Shown: one piece after another, positions 27,297 through 36,078 of the stretch
Layout: each line of letters begins with the position of its first letter
Numbering within the stretch: position 1 is the first letter of the stretch
Assembly (NCBI RefSeq): GCF_000721705.1
Contig: NZ_JOJL01000010.1
Span: 192,946-256,945 of the forward strand
Origin: Actinoplanes subtropicus
GTDB lineage: Bacteria > Actinomycetota > Actinomycetes > Mycobacteriales > Micromonosporaceae
Length of the DNA: 64,000 nt
Reading direction: 5' to 3'
The notes under the pieces: model-generated
Database searches by the model: none
The model's input: only the letters and a program-made list of their open reading frames with translations
What the model was told of the DNA's origin: nothing
Position numbers and translations under genes: made by a program

Positions 27297-27445
27297 TTCG
27301 ATCATCTCCGATGTCGTGTGCGGTTGTTGCCCTCAGAGTGCGCCTGGCCCGCCACTGATCGCCTCCGGGATTCCCCTGGACCCGGCGATCGCTTTCCCTT
27401 GCGGGCCTTACCTGAGAAACGTGCGAACACCGGAAACGGTTCTCT

Positions 27446-28345
27446 TCATCCCCGTAAGGAGGGCATCGCCTCGGTCAGCATCGGACGCCAATCCGACAGC
27501 GGCTCGACCCCCGTGCCCGCCCAGCGGCCATGACCCAGCACGCTGTACGCCGGCCGCCGCGCCGGTCGCACGAACCTGTCGCTGGTGGTCGGGCGGATCC
27601 GCGCCGGGTCGAGGCCGGCCTCCTCGAACGCCGCCCGGGCCAGGCCGAACCAGGTGGTCGAGCCGGCCGCGGTGCCGTGGTAGGCGCCCGGCTCGGCGCG
27701 CCCCTCGGACGCCGCCCGCCCCAGCGCCACCAGCTGCCGGGCCAGGGCCAGCGACCAGGTCGGCGAGCCCCGCTGGTCGTCCACCACGTCGAGGGTGTCG
27801 CGATCGGCGGCCAGCCGCAGCATGGTCCGCACGAAGTTGGGCCCGTGCTCGCCGTACAGCCAGGCGGTGCGCACCACGTAGCCGCCGGCGGCCAGCACCG
27901 CCCTCTCCCCCACGGCCTTTCCCCGGCCGTACGCGTTGAGCGGCGCGTGCGGGGTGTCCTCGGCGATCGGCGCGGTGGCCGTCCCGTCGAAGACGTAGTC
28001 GGTGGAGACGCTGATCAGCCGCTTGCCGGCCGCGTCGGCGAGGACGCGGACCGCTTCGCCGTTCACCGCCGTGGCAGCCTCCTCGGCCGCCTCCGCCCCG
28101 TCGACGTCGGTCCACGCGGCGGCGTTCAACACAAGATCAACACCTTCCACCGCATCTCGTACGGCGGAAGCGTCGGTGATGTCGAGCTCGTTGCGGGTGG
28201 CCGCGAGCACCTCCGGCTCGCCCGCCTCGGCCAGGGCCACGACCAGGTCGCGGCCGAGCATCCCGCCGGCGCCGGTGACCAGCCAGCGCTTGGCTCCCTC
28301 CACACGCCTGAGGGCGCTGGACTCCCGTGGTTGATCGCTGTTCAT
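27446..28345 (-). CDS. rmlD: dTDP-4-dehydrorhamnose reductase
   Basis: 299 residues. A short-chain reductase with the NAD(P)-binding motif TGAGGMLGRD, the catalytic STDYVFDG...YGRGK pair (Tyr and Lys of YxxxK) and the substrate segment RTAWLYGEHG. It catalyses the last step of dTDP-L-rhamnose synthesis. Family members start at about KRWLVTG; here 18 extra residues precede it and are encoded by the right end of an IS200/IS605 element. The ATG at 28345 overlaps the tnpB stop (ATGA). A GTG at 28303 would remove most of the extension, but it lies inside the element's hairpin. rmlB is upstream beyond the insertion. Confidence 0.92.
   Translation of the reverse strand: MNSDQPRESSALRRVEGAKRWLVTGAGGMLGRDLVVALAEAGEPEVLAATRNELDITDASAVRDAVEGVDLVLNAAAWTDVDGAEAAEEAATAVNGEAVRVLADAAGKRLISVSTDYVFDGTATAPIAEDTPHAPLNAYGRGKAVGERAVLAAGGYVVRTAWLYGEHGPNFVRTMLRLAADRDTLDVVDDQRGSPTWSLALARQLVALGRAASEGRAEPGAYHGTAAGSTTWFGLARAAFEEAGLDPARIRPTTSDRFVRPARRPAYSVLGHGRWAGTGVEPLSDWRPMLTEAMPSLRG
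28300..28320 (-). ncRNA. Right-end hairpin, possible omega-RNA 3' region
   Basis: In tnpB elements the guide RNA covers the end of tnpB and the right-end hairpin, with the guide taken from flanking DNA. Here the flank is the rmlD coding sequence. Only the hairpin is seen directly. Whether an RNA is made is unknown. Confidence 0.3.
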
Positions 28346-29202
28346 GCGGCCACCTCCACAGGCGGTTGGCGCTTCCTGGACCGCCCGATGGCGAGGTCTC
28401 CACGCCCGGTAACCGCCAGCCCGGCGGCCAGGATGTTCTTCGCGGCATTAACGTCAGCGTGATCGGCGTGCCCGCAGGCGACGCATCGGAAGACCGCTTG
28501 GTTCTCACGGTTTTTCCGAGCGATGTGCCCACAGTCATGGCAGCGGGTCAGGCGCTGCTGCAACCGCTTGGCCCTGCGCACCTCACCCGCAGTGGCAAAC
28601 TCGCGGTCGATCAGACCGCCCTCGGAGGTTGCCACAGCAGCTACGGCGCCGCGGTCCACGCCGATTGGCGGCAGTTTGTCGGGCGCGGCGGGGGCTACGC
28701 CGTCGTCGACGCAGAACGACACATACCAGCGGCCACCGTCACGTAGCACGGTCGCGTTGCGCAGGACTCCGCCTGACGGGCGAGTCCAACGCAGCCGAAC
28801 CCAGCCCAGCTTGGGCAGTTTCACCTGCCCCCAACGGCGGGTCAGCCGCACCATCTCCATCTGCTTCGGGTCAGGGAACCGGGACGCCGGCCGGGTCTTG
28901 GTCTTCGGGCGCCAGCGTACCTTTCCGGTGCCGTGGGTCTCGCACGCCCTATCCAGATCCCGCAGAGTCTGCTGCAGAATGTGCGACGGTGCCTCAGCTG
29001 GCCACGCCGAGTACGGGTCCTTCTTCGCCTCGGCCAACTGCCGGCCCTGCTCGACGTAGCCGATGGACCCGCCACGCCGGCGATACTCACGCCGCTGCTC
29101 CGGCCCCGCGTTCCAGACCGCCCGACAGGCATTGCCGAACTGTTCGGCCTGATCCTGCTGTCTGGAGGTCAACCTAAGTAGGTAACGACGTCCAGTCAGC
29201 AT
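28342..29202 (-). pseudogene. tnpB: TnpB-type RNA-guided nuclease with internal deletion
   Basis: 286 residues where complete TnpBs have about 370-400. The N-terminal domain is present and the RuvC-I aspartate (Asp183 in IGVDRG) is intact. After RLQQRLTR the sequence jumps directly to the zinc ribbon (Cys221/Cys224, Cys240/Cys243) and the RuvC-III aspartate (Asp250 in HADVNAAKNIL). The roughly 100 residues that carry the RuvC-II glutamate are missing, so DNA cleavage is not expected, while RNA or DNA binding could survive. The frame is otherwise open to its end, which overlaps the rmlD start by four bases. Whether it is decay or a retained binding protein cannot be decided here. Confidence 0.75.
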
Positions 29203-29203
29203 C

Positions 29204-29400
29204 TCAATAATCCTTCAACTGCTCGCCGCACCCAGCACCCGAGCCAGCGGCGCGCGCTGTGGCACCCGCGGCCAGCAGAGTGACGTGATCCGGCAGGATC
29301 CCCATGGCCGCGAACACCGCCCCCTCGTTGTTGACGGCCTCCGGTCCAACTCCTTGAGCCGGACCTCGATCCTGCCGCCAAGCACGTTACGCCGGTCCAT
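29204..29400 (-). pseudogene. tnpA: TnpA (Y1 HUH transposase) remnant
   Basis: The start MDRRNVLGGRIEVRLKEL resembles the beginning of IS200-type TnpA proteins. After a frame change near 29345 a second piece, AAMGILPDHVTLLAAG, matches the HUH strand (usually MPDHVHLF, here HVT). The catalytic second histidine and the tyrosine helix are lost. It ends one base before the tnpB start. Confidence 0.55.
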
Positions 29401-29563
29401 CGAGCGTCAAACGCGTGACACGCAAGCTTGAACGATGTTGCTGCCCCACCCCGTGGTCAGGTGATCAGTACACGGTCCTGGGCGATCCAGCGCCGCGAGC
29501 GGCTTGCCCCACCAGCCCCACGACCAGGTGAGACTGAGGGGTCAGCACGCTACGTCCTCTGCA

Positions 29564-30541
29564 TCAGAGCGCCGCCCGGTCCTTGAGCGGCTCCCACCAG
29601 GCCCGGTTGGCGCGGTACCAGGCGACCGTGTCGGCCAGCCCCTGCTCCAGCGTGACCTGCGGGGCGTACCCCAGCTCGTTCTTGATCTTGGTGATGTCGA
29701 GCGAATACCGGCGGTCGTGCCCCTTGCGGTCGGCCACCGGGCGGACCATCTCCCAGCCGGCGCCGCTGGCCTCGAGCAGCCGCTCGGTCAGCTCGCGGTT
29801 GCTCAGCTCGGTGCCGCCGCCGATGTTGTAGACCTCGCCGGAGCGGCCCTTCTCCAGCGCCAGCTGGATGCCCCGGCAGTGGTCGGAGACGTGCAGCCAG
29901 TCGCGGATGTTGCCGCCGTCGCCGTAGAGCGGCACCTGCTTGCCGTCCATCAGGTTGGTGACGAACAGCGGGATGACCTTCTCCGGGAATTGGTGCGGGC
30001 CGTAGTTGTTCGAGCAGCGGGTGACCACCACGTCCATGCCGTGCGTGCGGTGGGCGGCCAGGGCCATCAGGTCGGAGGAGGCCTTCGAGGCGGCGTACGG
30101 CGAGTTCGGCACGAGCGGCCACTCCTCGGTCCAGGAGCCCTCCTCGATCGAGCCGTAGACCTCGTCGGTCGAGACGTGCAGGAACCGGCCGACCCCGGCG
30201 GCCCGGGCCTCGTCCAGCAGCGTCTGGGTACCCAGCACGTTGGTGGTGACGAACGGCAGCGCCCCGGTGATCGAGCGGTCGACGTGCGATTCCGCCGCGA
30301 AATGGACGATCGCGTCGTGCCCGGGAAGCAGCTCCCGGAGCAGCCGCGAATCCGTAATGTCCCCCCGGACAAACCTCAGTCGGGAATCTGTCATCGGAAG
30401 GTTCTCCCGATTACCGGAGTACGACAGCAGGTCCAGAACGGTCACCGTGGCACCGGCCGCGCCGGCGAATTCGTCCTGCAAGAGGGCCCGCACGTAGGCC
30501 GAACCGATGAAACCGGCACCCCCGGTCACGAAAATCTGCAC
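29564..30541 (-). CDS. rmlB: dTDP-glucose 4,6-dehydratase
   Basis: 325 residues. NAD-binding TGGAGFIGSAYVR at the N-terminus, FAAESHVDRSI, catalytic STDEVYGS and YAASKASSD (YxxxK), and substrate-binding RCSNNYGPHQFPEK and GDGGNIRDWLHV are all those of RmlB. It turns dTDP-glucose into dTDP-4-keto-6-deoxyglucose. It is transcribed divergently from rmlA with only 46 bases between starts. The GTG start has no ribosome site but TACACT eight bases upstream, consistent with a leaderless mRNA. rmlD follows on the same strand after the inserted element. Confidence 0.95.
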   Translation of the reverse strand: MQIFVTGGAGFIGSAYVRALLQDEFAGAAGATVTVLDLLSYSGNRENLPMTDSRLRFVRGDITDSRLLRELLPGHDAIVHFAAESHVDRSITGALPFVTTNVLGTQTLLDEARAAGVGRFLHVSTDEVYGSIEEGSWTEEWPLVPNSPYAASKASSDLMALAAHRTHGMDVVVTRCSNNYGPHQFPEKVIPLFVTNLMDGKQVPLYGDGGNIRDWLHVSDHCRGIQLALEKGRSGEVYNIGGGTELSNRELTERLLEASGAGWEMVRPVADRKGHDRRYSLDITKIKNELGYAPQVTLEQGLADTVAWYRANRAWWEPLKDRAAL

Positions 30542-30549
30542 GGCTGGCG

Positions 30550-30581
30550 AGTGTACCGGTATCCGAGCCGTTGTTTAGTCT
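30550..30581. promoter_or_regulatory. Divergent, near-leaderless -10 elements for rmlB and rmlA
   Basis: TAGTCT at 30576-30581 lies six bases before the rmlA GTG; on the other strand TACACT (30555-30550) lies eight bases before the rmlB GTG. Both fit TAnnnT at the distance expected for transcripts that begin at or next to the start codon. Neither gene has a Shine-Dalgarno sequence in the 46-bp gap, except GGAG far from rmlB. Confidence 0.5.
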
Positions 30582-30587
30582 CCTTCG

Positions 30588-31472
30588 GTGCGCGGAATCC
30601 TTCTGGCCGGTGGAACCGGCTCCCGGCTGTGGCCGATCACGATGGCCATGTCGAAACAGTTGATGCCGATTTTCGACAAGCCGATGATTTACTACCCCCT
30701 CACCACTCTGGTATCGGCCGGTATCCGAGAGATCCTCGTGATCACCACCCCCGAGGACCAGCCGCTGTTCCAGCGCCTGCTCGGCGACGGCAGCCGGATG
30801 GGGCTGTCCCTCACGTACGCCATCCAGGCGAAGCCGGACGGCATCGCGCAGGCGTTCCGGATCGGCGCGGAGTTCATCGGCGACCAGCCGGTGGCGCTGG
30901 TGCTGGGCGACAACATCTTCCACGGGGTGGGCCTGGGCCGGCAGCTGGCCCGCTTCGCCCGGCCGGCCGGCGGGCGGGTCTTCGCCTATCCGGTGGCCGA
31001 CCCGGAGCGCTACGGCGTGGTGGAGTTCGACGAGACCGGCAAGGTGCTGTCGATCGAGGAGAAACCCGAGAAGCCCAAGTCCACGTACGTCGTACCCGGC
31101 CTGTACTTCTACGACGCGGACGTGGTGCGGATCGTGGAGACGCTGCGGCCCAGCGCGCGCGGCGAGCTGGAGATCACCGCGGTCAACGAGGCCTACCTGC
31201 GGGAGGGCCGGCTCGAGGTGACCGTTCTCGACCGGGGCACGGTCTGGCTGGACACCGGCACGTTCCAGTCGATGGTCCAGGCGTCCGAGTACGTCCGGGT
31301 CATCGAGGAGCGGCAGGGCCTCAAGATCGGCTGTGTCGAGGAGGCGGCCTGGCGGCTCGGCTTCATCGGCGACGAAGAGCTGCGGGAACTGGCCACGCCG
31401 CTGCTCAAGAGCGGGTACGGTGACTACCTGATGGGACTGCTCGACGCCGGTCGGTACGGTGGCGCGCTGTGA
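30588..31472 (+). CDS. rmlA: Glucose-1-phosphate thymidylyltransferase
   Basis: 294 residues. The nucleotide motif [13 protein letters not shown] with [16 protein letters not shown], then VLGDNIFHG (catalytic Asp), EEKPEKPKS and WLDTGTF are RmlA signatures. The enzyme makes dTDP-glucose from glucose-1-phosphate and dTTP and is usually inhibited by dTDP-rhamnose. The length matches the short RmlA class (about 290). It is followed by an rmlC-like gene with a 4-base GTGA overlap. Confidence 0.95.
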   Translation: MRGILLAGGTGSRLWPITMAMSKQLMPIFDKPMIYYPLTTLVSAGIREILVITTPEDQPLFQRLLGDGSRMGLSLTYAIQAKPDGIAQAFRIGAEFIGDQPVALVLGDNIFHGVGLGRQLARFARPAGGRVFAYPVADPERYGVVEFDETGKVLSIEEKPEKPKSTYVVPGLYFYDADVVRIVETLRPSARGELEITAVNEAYLREGRLEVTVLDRGTVWLDTGTFQSMVQASEYVRVIEERQGLKIGCVEEAAWRLGFIGDEELRELATPLLKSGYGDYLMGLLDAGRYGGAL

Positions 31473-32068
31473 AGATCAGACCGTTGACCATCGAGGGCGC
31501 GTACGAGATCACGCCGGTCCAGCACGGCGACGCCCGCGGCAGCTTCCTCGAGTGGTATCGCTTCGACGAGCTGGCCGAGTTCGTCGGCCATCCGCTCGAC
31601 CTGGCCCAGGCCAACCTCTCCACCTCGGCGCGTGACGTCGTCCGCGGCATCCACTTCGCCGACGTCCCGCCCGGCCAGGCCAAGTACGTCACCTGCGTGA
31701 GCGGCTCGATACTCGACGTGATCGTGGACATCCGGGTCGGCTCGCCCACGTTCGGCGCGTGGGAGGCGGTGCCGCTCGACGACCGGGAGCGGCGCGCCGT
31801 CTACCTCGCCGAGGGACTGGGCCACGGGTTCTGCGCGCTGACCGAGGGCGCCACCGTGACGTACCTCTGCTCGAGCGTGTACCGCCCCGGGCACGAGCAC
31901 GGCATCGACCCGCTCGACCCGGAGCTCGGCATCGTCTGGCCGGCCACGACGCCGCTGCTGTCCACGAAGGACGCCGCCGCCCCCTCGCTCGCCGAGGCGA
32001 AGGCGACCGGACTGCTCCCGGAATACGAGGCCTGCAACAAGTATGTCGCAGAGCGTAGTCGGATTTAA
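31469..32068 (+). CDS. rmlC: dTDP-4-dehydrorhamnose 3,5-epimerase family protein
   Basis: 199 residues with the RmlC cupin: [13 protein letters not shown], the catalytic histidine in [33 protein letters not shown] and [11 protein letters not shown]. The C-terminal [19 protein letters not shown] supplies the usual tyrosine. The start GTG overlaps the rmlA stop, so the two are coupled. With rmlB and rmlD it completes dTDP-L-rhamnose synthesis. A related sugar 3-epimerase role cannot be excluded. Confidence 0.88.
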   Translation: MKIRPLTIEGAYEITPVQHGDARGSFLEWYRFDELAEFVGHPLDLAQANLSTSARDVVRGIHFADVPPGQAKYVTCVSGSILDVIVDIRVGSPTFGAWEAVPLDDRERRAVYLAEGLGHGFCALTEGATVTYLCSSVYRPGHEHGIDPLDPELGIVWPATTPLLSTKDAAAPSLAEAKATGLLPEYEACNKYVAERSRI

Positions 32069-32424
32069 TACATTCCGGCGTCCTCTTCGGACGATTGACC
32101 AGCACCCCGGATGAGGAGTATGGGTTACTGGTTCATCCCGCAATTCCGCGATAGTTGAATCCGATATATGCAGATGGCCCGGTACGCCCGATTTGCCCAC
32201 GCTGCACCGCGTTTGGAAATGGCATCATCCGATTCGCCATTCCTCTCGCACGGAAAGGTGTAGCGACAGGACCACCGGAGTCATCAGGCTCTCCGATGAA
32301 GTCCGGGGGTGGACTGCCCGCCGGCTGATTTCTCACCCAGATAGTCTCGTCCTCCGGTGGCTACCCCGGAAGGCGCGGACCCAAACGGACCGTGGTTGAC
32401 CGCCATCAATGACGGAGGACAGGC
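32069..32424 (+). other. AT-richer leader region of the polysaccharide operon
   Basis: 356 bases without a gene, visibly lower in GC than its surroundings. A possible promoter is TTGACC at 32095-32100, a 17-base spacer and GTATGG at 32118-32123. An imperfect inverted repeat (left arm CCACCGGAGTCATC from about 32270, right arm GATGAAGTCCGGGGGTGG) lies about 115 bases before the next start and could be an operator or leader hairpin. GGAGGA precedes the GTG at 32425. Confidence 0.4.
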
Positions 32425-33930
32425 GTGCAGACGATCGACCCGGGTTCGGCCGTCGAGATCACCGAGGATGGACCCCGCTTCACAGCGGTTCGCCCGGCCG
32501 AGTTCCGGGCGCCCGCGACCCGCGCCGACTGGCGCGGGCGGTATGCGAAGACGCTGTACCTGATCGACTACCTGGTGGGCCTCGTCGCGGCCTCCTCCGC
32601 CCTGCTCCTCCGCTTCGGCTCGTACGGCGCGCAGCTGTTCCTCTGGAACTACCTGCTGCTGACGCTGCTGTTCCCGCTGGCCTGGATGGCGGTTCTCGCG
32701 ATCAACCGGGCCTACGAGGCGCGGCACCTGTTCGTCGGCACCGACGAGTACGCGCGGGTGGTCCGCGCCGGCTTCGGCCTCACCGCCACGCTCGCCATCT
32801 TCTCGTTCGCCCTCGACCTGCGCCTGGCCCGCGGCTACGTGCTCATCGCGCTGCCGATGGCCACCGCGCTCGCGGTCGGCGCCCGGTTCCTGTTCCGCCA
32901 GCTGCTGCACCGCTCCTGGGCCACCGGCCAGCGGCTGCACCGGGTCATCCTGGTCGGGCACGCCCGCGCGGTCGCCGACATGAACCGCCGGCTGCACCGG
33001 GAGAGCCACCACGGCCTCGGCATCGTCGGCGCGTGCGTGCCCGCCACCCAGACCACCGAGGCGCTGCCCGGCCTGCCCGAGGTGTACGGCGACTTCGAGA
33101 ACGTCGCCCTCGCGGTCAGCCTGGCCGGCGCCGACACGGTCGTCGTCCTCTCCTGCCCGGAGATCGACGGCCCGGCGCTGCGCCGCCTCGCCTGGCAGCT
33201 GGAGCGCGACGAGATCGACCTGATCGTGGCCAGCACGCTGGTCGACGTGGCCGGCGACCGCACCACGATCCGCCCGGTGGACGGCCTGCCGATGCTGCAC
33301 GTCGAGCACCCGCGGCTCAAGGGGAGCTCCCGGGTGGTGAAGGAGGCCTTCGACCGGGTCGGCGCGCTGATGCTGCTGACCTTCAGCCTGCCGGCTCTGG
33401 TGGTGCTGGCGGTCCTGGTGAAGTTCGGGCCGGGCGGCCAGGGCCCGGTGATCTTCAAGCAGGAGCGGGTCGGCAAGGACGGCCGCCCCTTCGTGCTGTA
33501 CAAGTTCCGCACGATGGTGGTGAACGCCGAGGCGAAACTGCAGGAGCTGCGCAACCTGAACGACAGCGACGGCGAGCTGTTCAAGATGCGCAACGACCCG
33601 CGGATCACCCCGGTCGGCCGCTGGCTGCGCCGGCTCTCGCTGGACGAGCTGCCCCAGCTGATGAACGTGCTGAAGGGCGACATGTCGCTGGTCGGGCCGC
33701 GGCCGCCGCTCGCCCGCGAGGTGGCCGGCTACCCGGAGGACATGCGCCGGCGGCTGGTGGTCAAGCCCGGCCTCACCGGCCTGTGGCAGGTTTCCGGCCG
33801 TTCCGACCTTTCCTGGGACGAGTCGATCCGGCTCGACCTAACGTACGTGGAGAACTGGTCCCTGGTCATGGACCTGGCGATCCTCGCCCGCACGGTCAGT
33901 GCGGTCGTCCGCAGCTCAGGCGCCTACTGA
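32425..33930 (+). CDS. Polyprenyl glycosylphosphotransferase (initiating sugar transferase, WbaP/CpsE type)
   Basis: 501 residues. Four or five membrane helices and a CoA-binding-like soluble domain occupy the first 300 residues. The C-terminal catalytic domain shows FDRVGALMLLTFSLPAL, FKQERVGKDGRPFVLYKFRT, DELPQLMNVLKGDMSLVGPR and VKPGLTGLWQVSGR. It should transfer a hexose-1-phosphate (often glucose or galactose) to undecaprenyl phosphate, starting the repeat unit at the inner membrane face. This marks the start of the main plus-strand operon. The GTG has an appropriate ribosome site. Confidence 0.92.
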   Translation: MQTIDPGSAVEITEDGPRFTAVRPAEFRAPATRADWRGRYAKTLYLIDYLVGLVAASSALLLRFGSYGAQLFLWNYLLLTLLFPLAWMAVLAINRAYEARHLFVGTDEYARVVRAGFGLTATLAIFSFALDLRLARGYVLIALPMATALAVGARFLFRQLLHRSWATGQRLHRVILVGHARAVADMNRRLHRESHHGLGIVGACVPATQTTEALPGLPEVYGDFENVALAVSLAGADTVVVLSCPEIDGPALRRLAWQLERDEIDLIVASTLVDVAGDRTTIRPVDGLPMLHVEHPRLKGSSRVVKEAFDRVGALMLLTFSLPALVVLAVLVKFGPGGQGPVIFKQERVGKDGRPFVLYKFRTMVVNAEAKLQELRNLNDSDGELFKMRNDPRITPVGRWLRRLSLDELPQLMNVLKGDMSLVGPRPPLAREVAGYPEDMRRRLVVKPGLTGLWQVSGRSDLSWDESIRLDLTYVENWSLVMDLAILARTVSAVVRSSGAY

Positions 33931-34012
33931 CCGAAAGCCCTAGTGCAGTTGGGGTCAAACACTGCATAACATCCGTGCGCCTGTCCCGGCGCCCGAACCT
34001 TGGAGTTTTTGG

Positions 34013-35053
34013 ATGCGAGTTCTCGTCACCGGCCACGAGGGTTACCTCGGCAGCGTGCTGGTGCCCCGGCTGGCCGAGGCAGGTCACGAGGTGGTCGGCC
34101 TCGACACCGGCCTGTTCGCGGACGGCACCATCGGGCCGGTGCCCGCGGACGTGCCGGCGCTGCGGGTCGACCTGCGTGACATCACCAAGGACCACCTGGC
34201 CGAGGTCGCGCCGGACGCGGTCATGCACCTCGCGGCGCTCTGCAACGACCCGCTGGGCGACCTGGACCCCGACCTGACGTACGACGTGAACCACCGCTCC
34301 ACGATCCGGCTGGCCAAGGCGGCCAAGGAGGCCGGCGTCGAGCGCTTCCTGTTCTCCTCCTCGTGCAGCCTGTACGGGGCCGGTGCGGACGACTCGCCGC
34401 TGGACGAGAACGCGGGCTTCGCGCCGCTCACCCCGTACGGCGAATCGAAGATCCTCTCGGAGCAGGACCTGCTCCCGCTGGCCGACGACGACTTCTCGCC
34501 GATCTTCCTGCGCAACGCCACGGCCTACGGCTTCTCCCCGCGCCTGCGCGGCGACCTGGTGGTCAACGACCTGGTCGGGCACGCCCTGCTGGCCGGCAAC
34601 ATCGGCCTGCGCAGCAACGGCATGGCCTGGCGCCCGCTGGTGCACGCGGACGACATCGCCTCGGCGTTCATCGCGCTGCTCGAGGCCCCGCGGGACGTGG
34701 TGCACGCGCGGGCCTACAACGTCGGCAGCTCGGACGAGAACTACCTGATCCGCGACGTGGCGAACCTGGTGCAGGAGGTCGTCGGCGGCGAGGTCACCTT
34801 CGCCGAGGGGGCCGGCGCCGACGCCCGCAACTACCGGGTCACCTGCGACCGGATCGCGGCCGAGGTGCCCGAGTTCAAACCGCAGTGGACCGTACGCAAG
34901 GGCATCGAGCAGCTGGTCGAGAACTACAAGAAGTACGACCTGCAGCTGAGCGACCTGTTCGGCGAGCGGCACCAGCGGCTCAAGAAGATCAACGCGCTGC
35001 ACGCGGCCGGCAAGATCGGCTCGGACCTGCGCTGGACGGAGTCCGCCCGATGA
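34013..35053 (+). CDS. NAD-dependent sugar epimerase/dehydratase (extended SDR)
   Basis: 346 residues. GHEGYLGSVL is the nucleotide-binding glycine motif; MHLAALCNDPLGDLDP, FSSSCSLYG and YGESK carry the SDR catalytic Ser, Tyr and Lys. RNATAYGFSPRLRGDLVVND resembles sugar-nucleotide epimerases of the GalE/NAD-dependent type. The substrate cannot be told. GGAG lies seven bases before the ATG. The stop overlaps the next gene's start (ATGA), so its product and the next protein are made together. Confidence 0.85.
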   Translation: MRVLVTGHEGYLGSVLVPRLAEAGHEVVGLDTGLFADGTIGPVPADVPALRVDLRDITKDHLAEVAPDAVMHLAALCNDPLGDLDPDLTYDVNHRSTIRLAKAAKEAGVERFLFSSSCSLYGAGADDSPLDENAGFAPLTPYGESKILSEQDLLPLADDDFSPIFLRNATAYGFSPRLRGDLVVNDLVGHALLAGNIGLRSNGMAWRPLVHADDIASAFIALLEAPRDVVHARAYNVGSSDENYLIRDVANLVQEVVGGEVTFAEGAGADARNYRVTCDRIAAEVPEFKPQWTVRKGIEQLVENYKKYDLQLSDLFGERHQRLKKINALHAAGKIGSDLRWTESAR

Positions 35054-36078
35054 CCGCTCCCGCGATGACGCGGCTCGACCTGAAGGTCGGGGACATCGTC
35101 GAGGTCCGCAGCGAGGCCGAGATCCTGGCCACGCTCGACGAGAACGGCGCGCTCGGCGCGCTGCCGTTCATGCCGGAGATGCTGCAGTACGTCGGCAAGC
35201 GGCTCACCGTCGGCAAGTCCGCGCACAAGGCCTGCGACACGCTCGAACGCACCGGCATCCGCAAGATGGAGAACGCCGTGCACCTGGACGGCGTGCGCTG
35301 CGACGGCGGCGGCCACGACGGCTGCGAGGCCGCCTGCATGATCTACTGGAAGCACGCCTGGCTCAAGAAGGTCGACTCCCCCGGCGCGAAGCCGGACGTG
35401 GTCGCCCACAACGAGCCGAAACTCCCCCAGCTCCTGCAGATCTCGGCCCGCCGCCCGGACGGCGAGGACGGCTCGCCGCGGTGGCGCTGCCAGGCCACCG
35501 AGATGCGCCGGGCCACCCCGGAGCCGATGCCGGTGCTCAAGCTCAGCCAGTACGTCGAGGACGTGCGCAGCGGCAACGTCGGCCCGATCTGGGCGGCGCG
35601 CACGCTGCTGGTCGGCGTCTACAACCGGCTGCAGGACGTCGCGCCCCAGCCGTTGAAGATCAAGGGCGGCAAGCACTTCGGCCAGCTCAAGGGCAGGGTG
35701 ACCGGCAAGACCCCGACCGTGGAGACCGGCCTGCAGCCGGGCGACCTGGTCCGGATCAAGTCGCGCGAGGAGATCGAGGCGACGATCAACGCCGACAGCC
35801 TCAACCGGGGGCTCGGCATCGAGGCGGAGATGGCCCGCTTCTGCGGCCGCACCGCCCGGGTCGCCCGCCGGATCCACCACATCCTGGACGAGCACACCGG
35901 CCAGATGCTGCACATGAAGTCGCCCTGCATCGTGCTCGAGGGCGTCGTCTGCGAGGGCGCCCTGACCGGCGCCTGCCCCCGGGCGATCACCTCCTACTGG
36001 CGGGAGATCTGGTTGGAGAAGATCGAATCGGCGCCGGCGCCCCAGCAGCGGGGTGCCGACGTGGCAGGGGTACGTTGA
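35050..36078 (+). CDS. Internally duplicated cysteine-motif protein, function unknown
   Basis: 342 residues, no enzyme family recognised. Two copies of a roughly 100-residue unit (about 10-110 and 228-327) share a K/Q-x-GD-[IL]-V-x-[VI]-[RK]-S-x-x-EI opening, a central MPEMLQYVGKR / EAEMARFCGRT strand, and G-V-x-C-x7-C ending in Y-W-[KR]-x-x-WL-x-K. Cys84 and Cys92 match Cys301 and Cys309. The first unit adds Cys96 and Cys62. The middle (111-227) is basic and has no obvious repeat. I recall similar unnamed proteins in other bacteria. It is coupled to the epimerase before it and to the flippase after it (TTGA overlap), which suggests a role in making or modifying the repeat unit, perhaps with a bound metal. 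Confidence 0.75.
   Translation: MTAPAMTRLDLKVGDIVEVRSEAEILATLDENGALGALPFMPEMLQYVGKRLTVGKSAHKACDTLERTGIRKMENAVHLDGVRCDGGGHDGCEAACMIYWKHAWLKKVDSPGAKPDVVAHNEPKLPQLLQISARRPDGEDGSPRWRCQATEMRRATPEPMPVLKLSQYVEDVRSGNVGPIWAARTLLVGVYNRLQDVAPQPLKIKGGKHFGQLKGRVTGKTPTVETGLQPGDLVRIKSREEIEATINADSLNRGLGIEAEMARFCGRTARVARRIHHILDEHTGQMLHMKSPCIVLEGVVCEGALTGACPRAITSYWREIWLEKIESAPAPQQRGADVAGVR

Larger units (their letters stand above)
28290..29400 (-). mobile_element. Decayed IS200/IS605-family element inserted between rmlB and rmlD
   Basis: It contains a broken tnpA piece, a tnpB with an internal deletion and a right-end hairpin. The right end on the minus strand (28300-28320, CCAGCGCC-CTCA-GGCGTGTGG) followed by GGAGCCAAG resembles the usual tnpB-element end, a hairpin followed by GGATGTCAA. 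The left end was not identified; it lies between 29400 and the rmlB stop at 29564. The ends are approximate. Confidence 0.7.
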
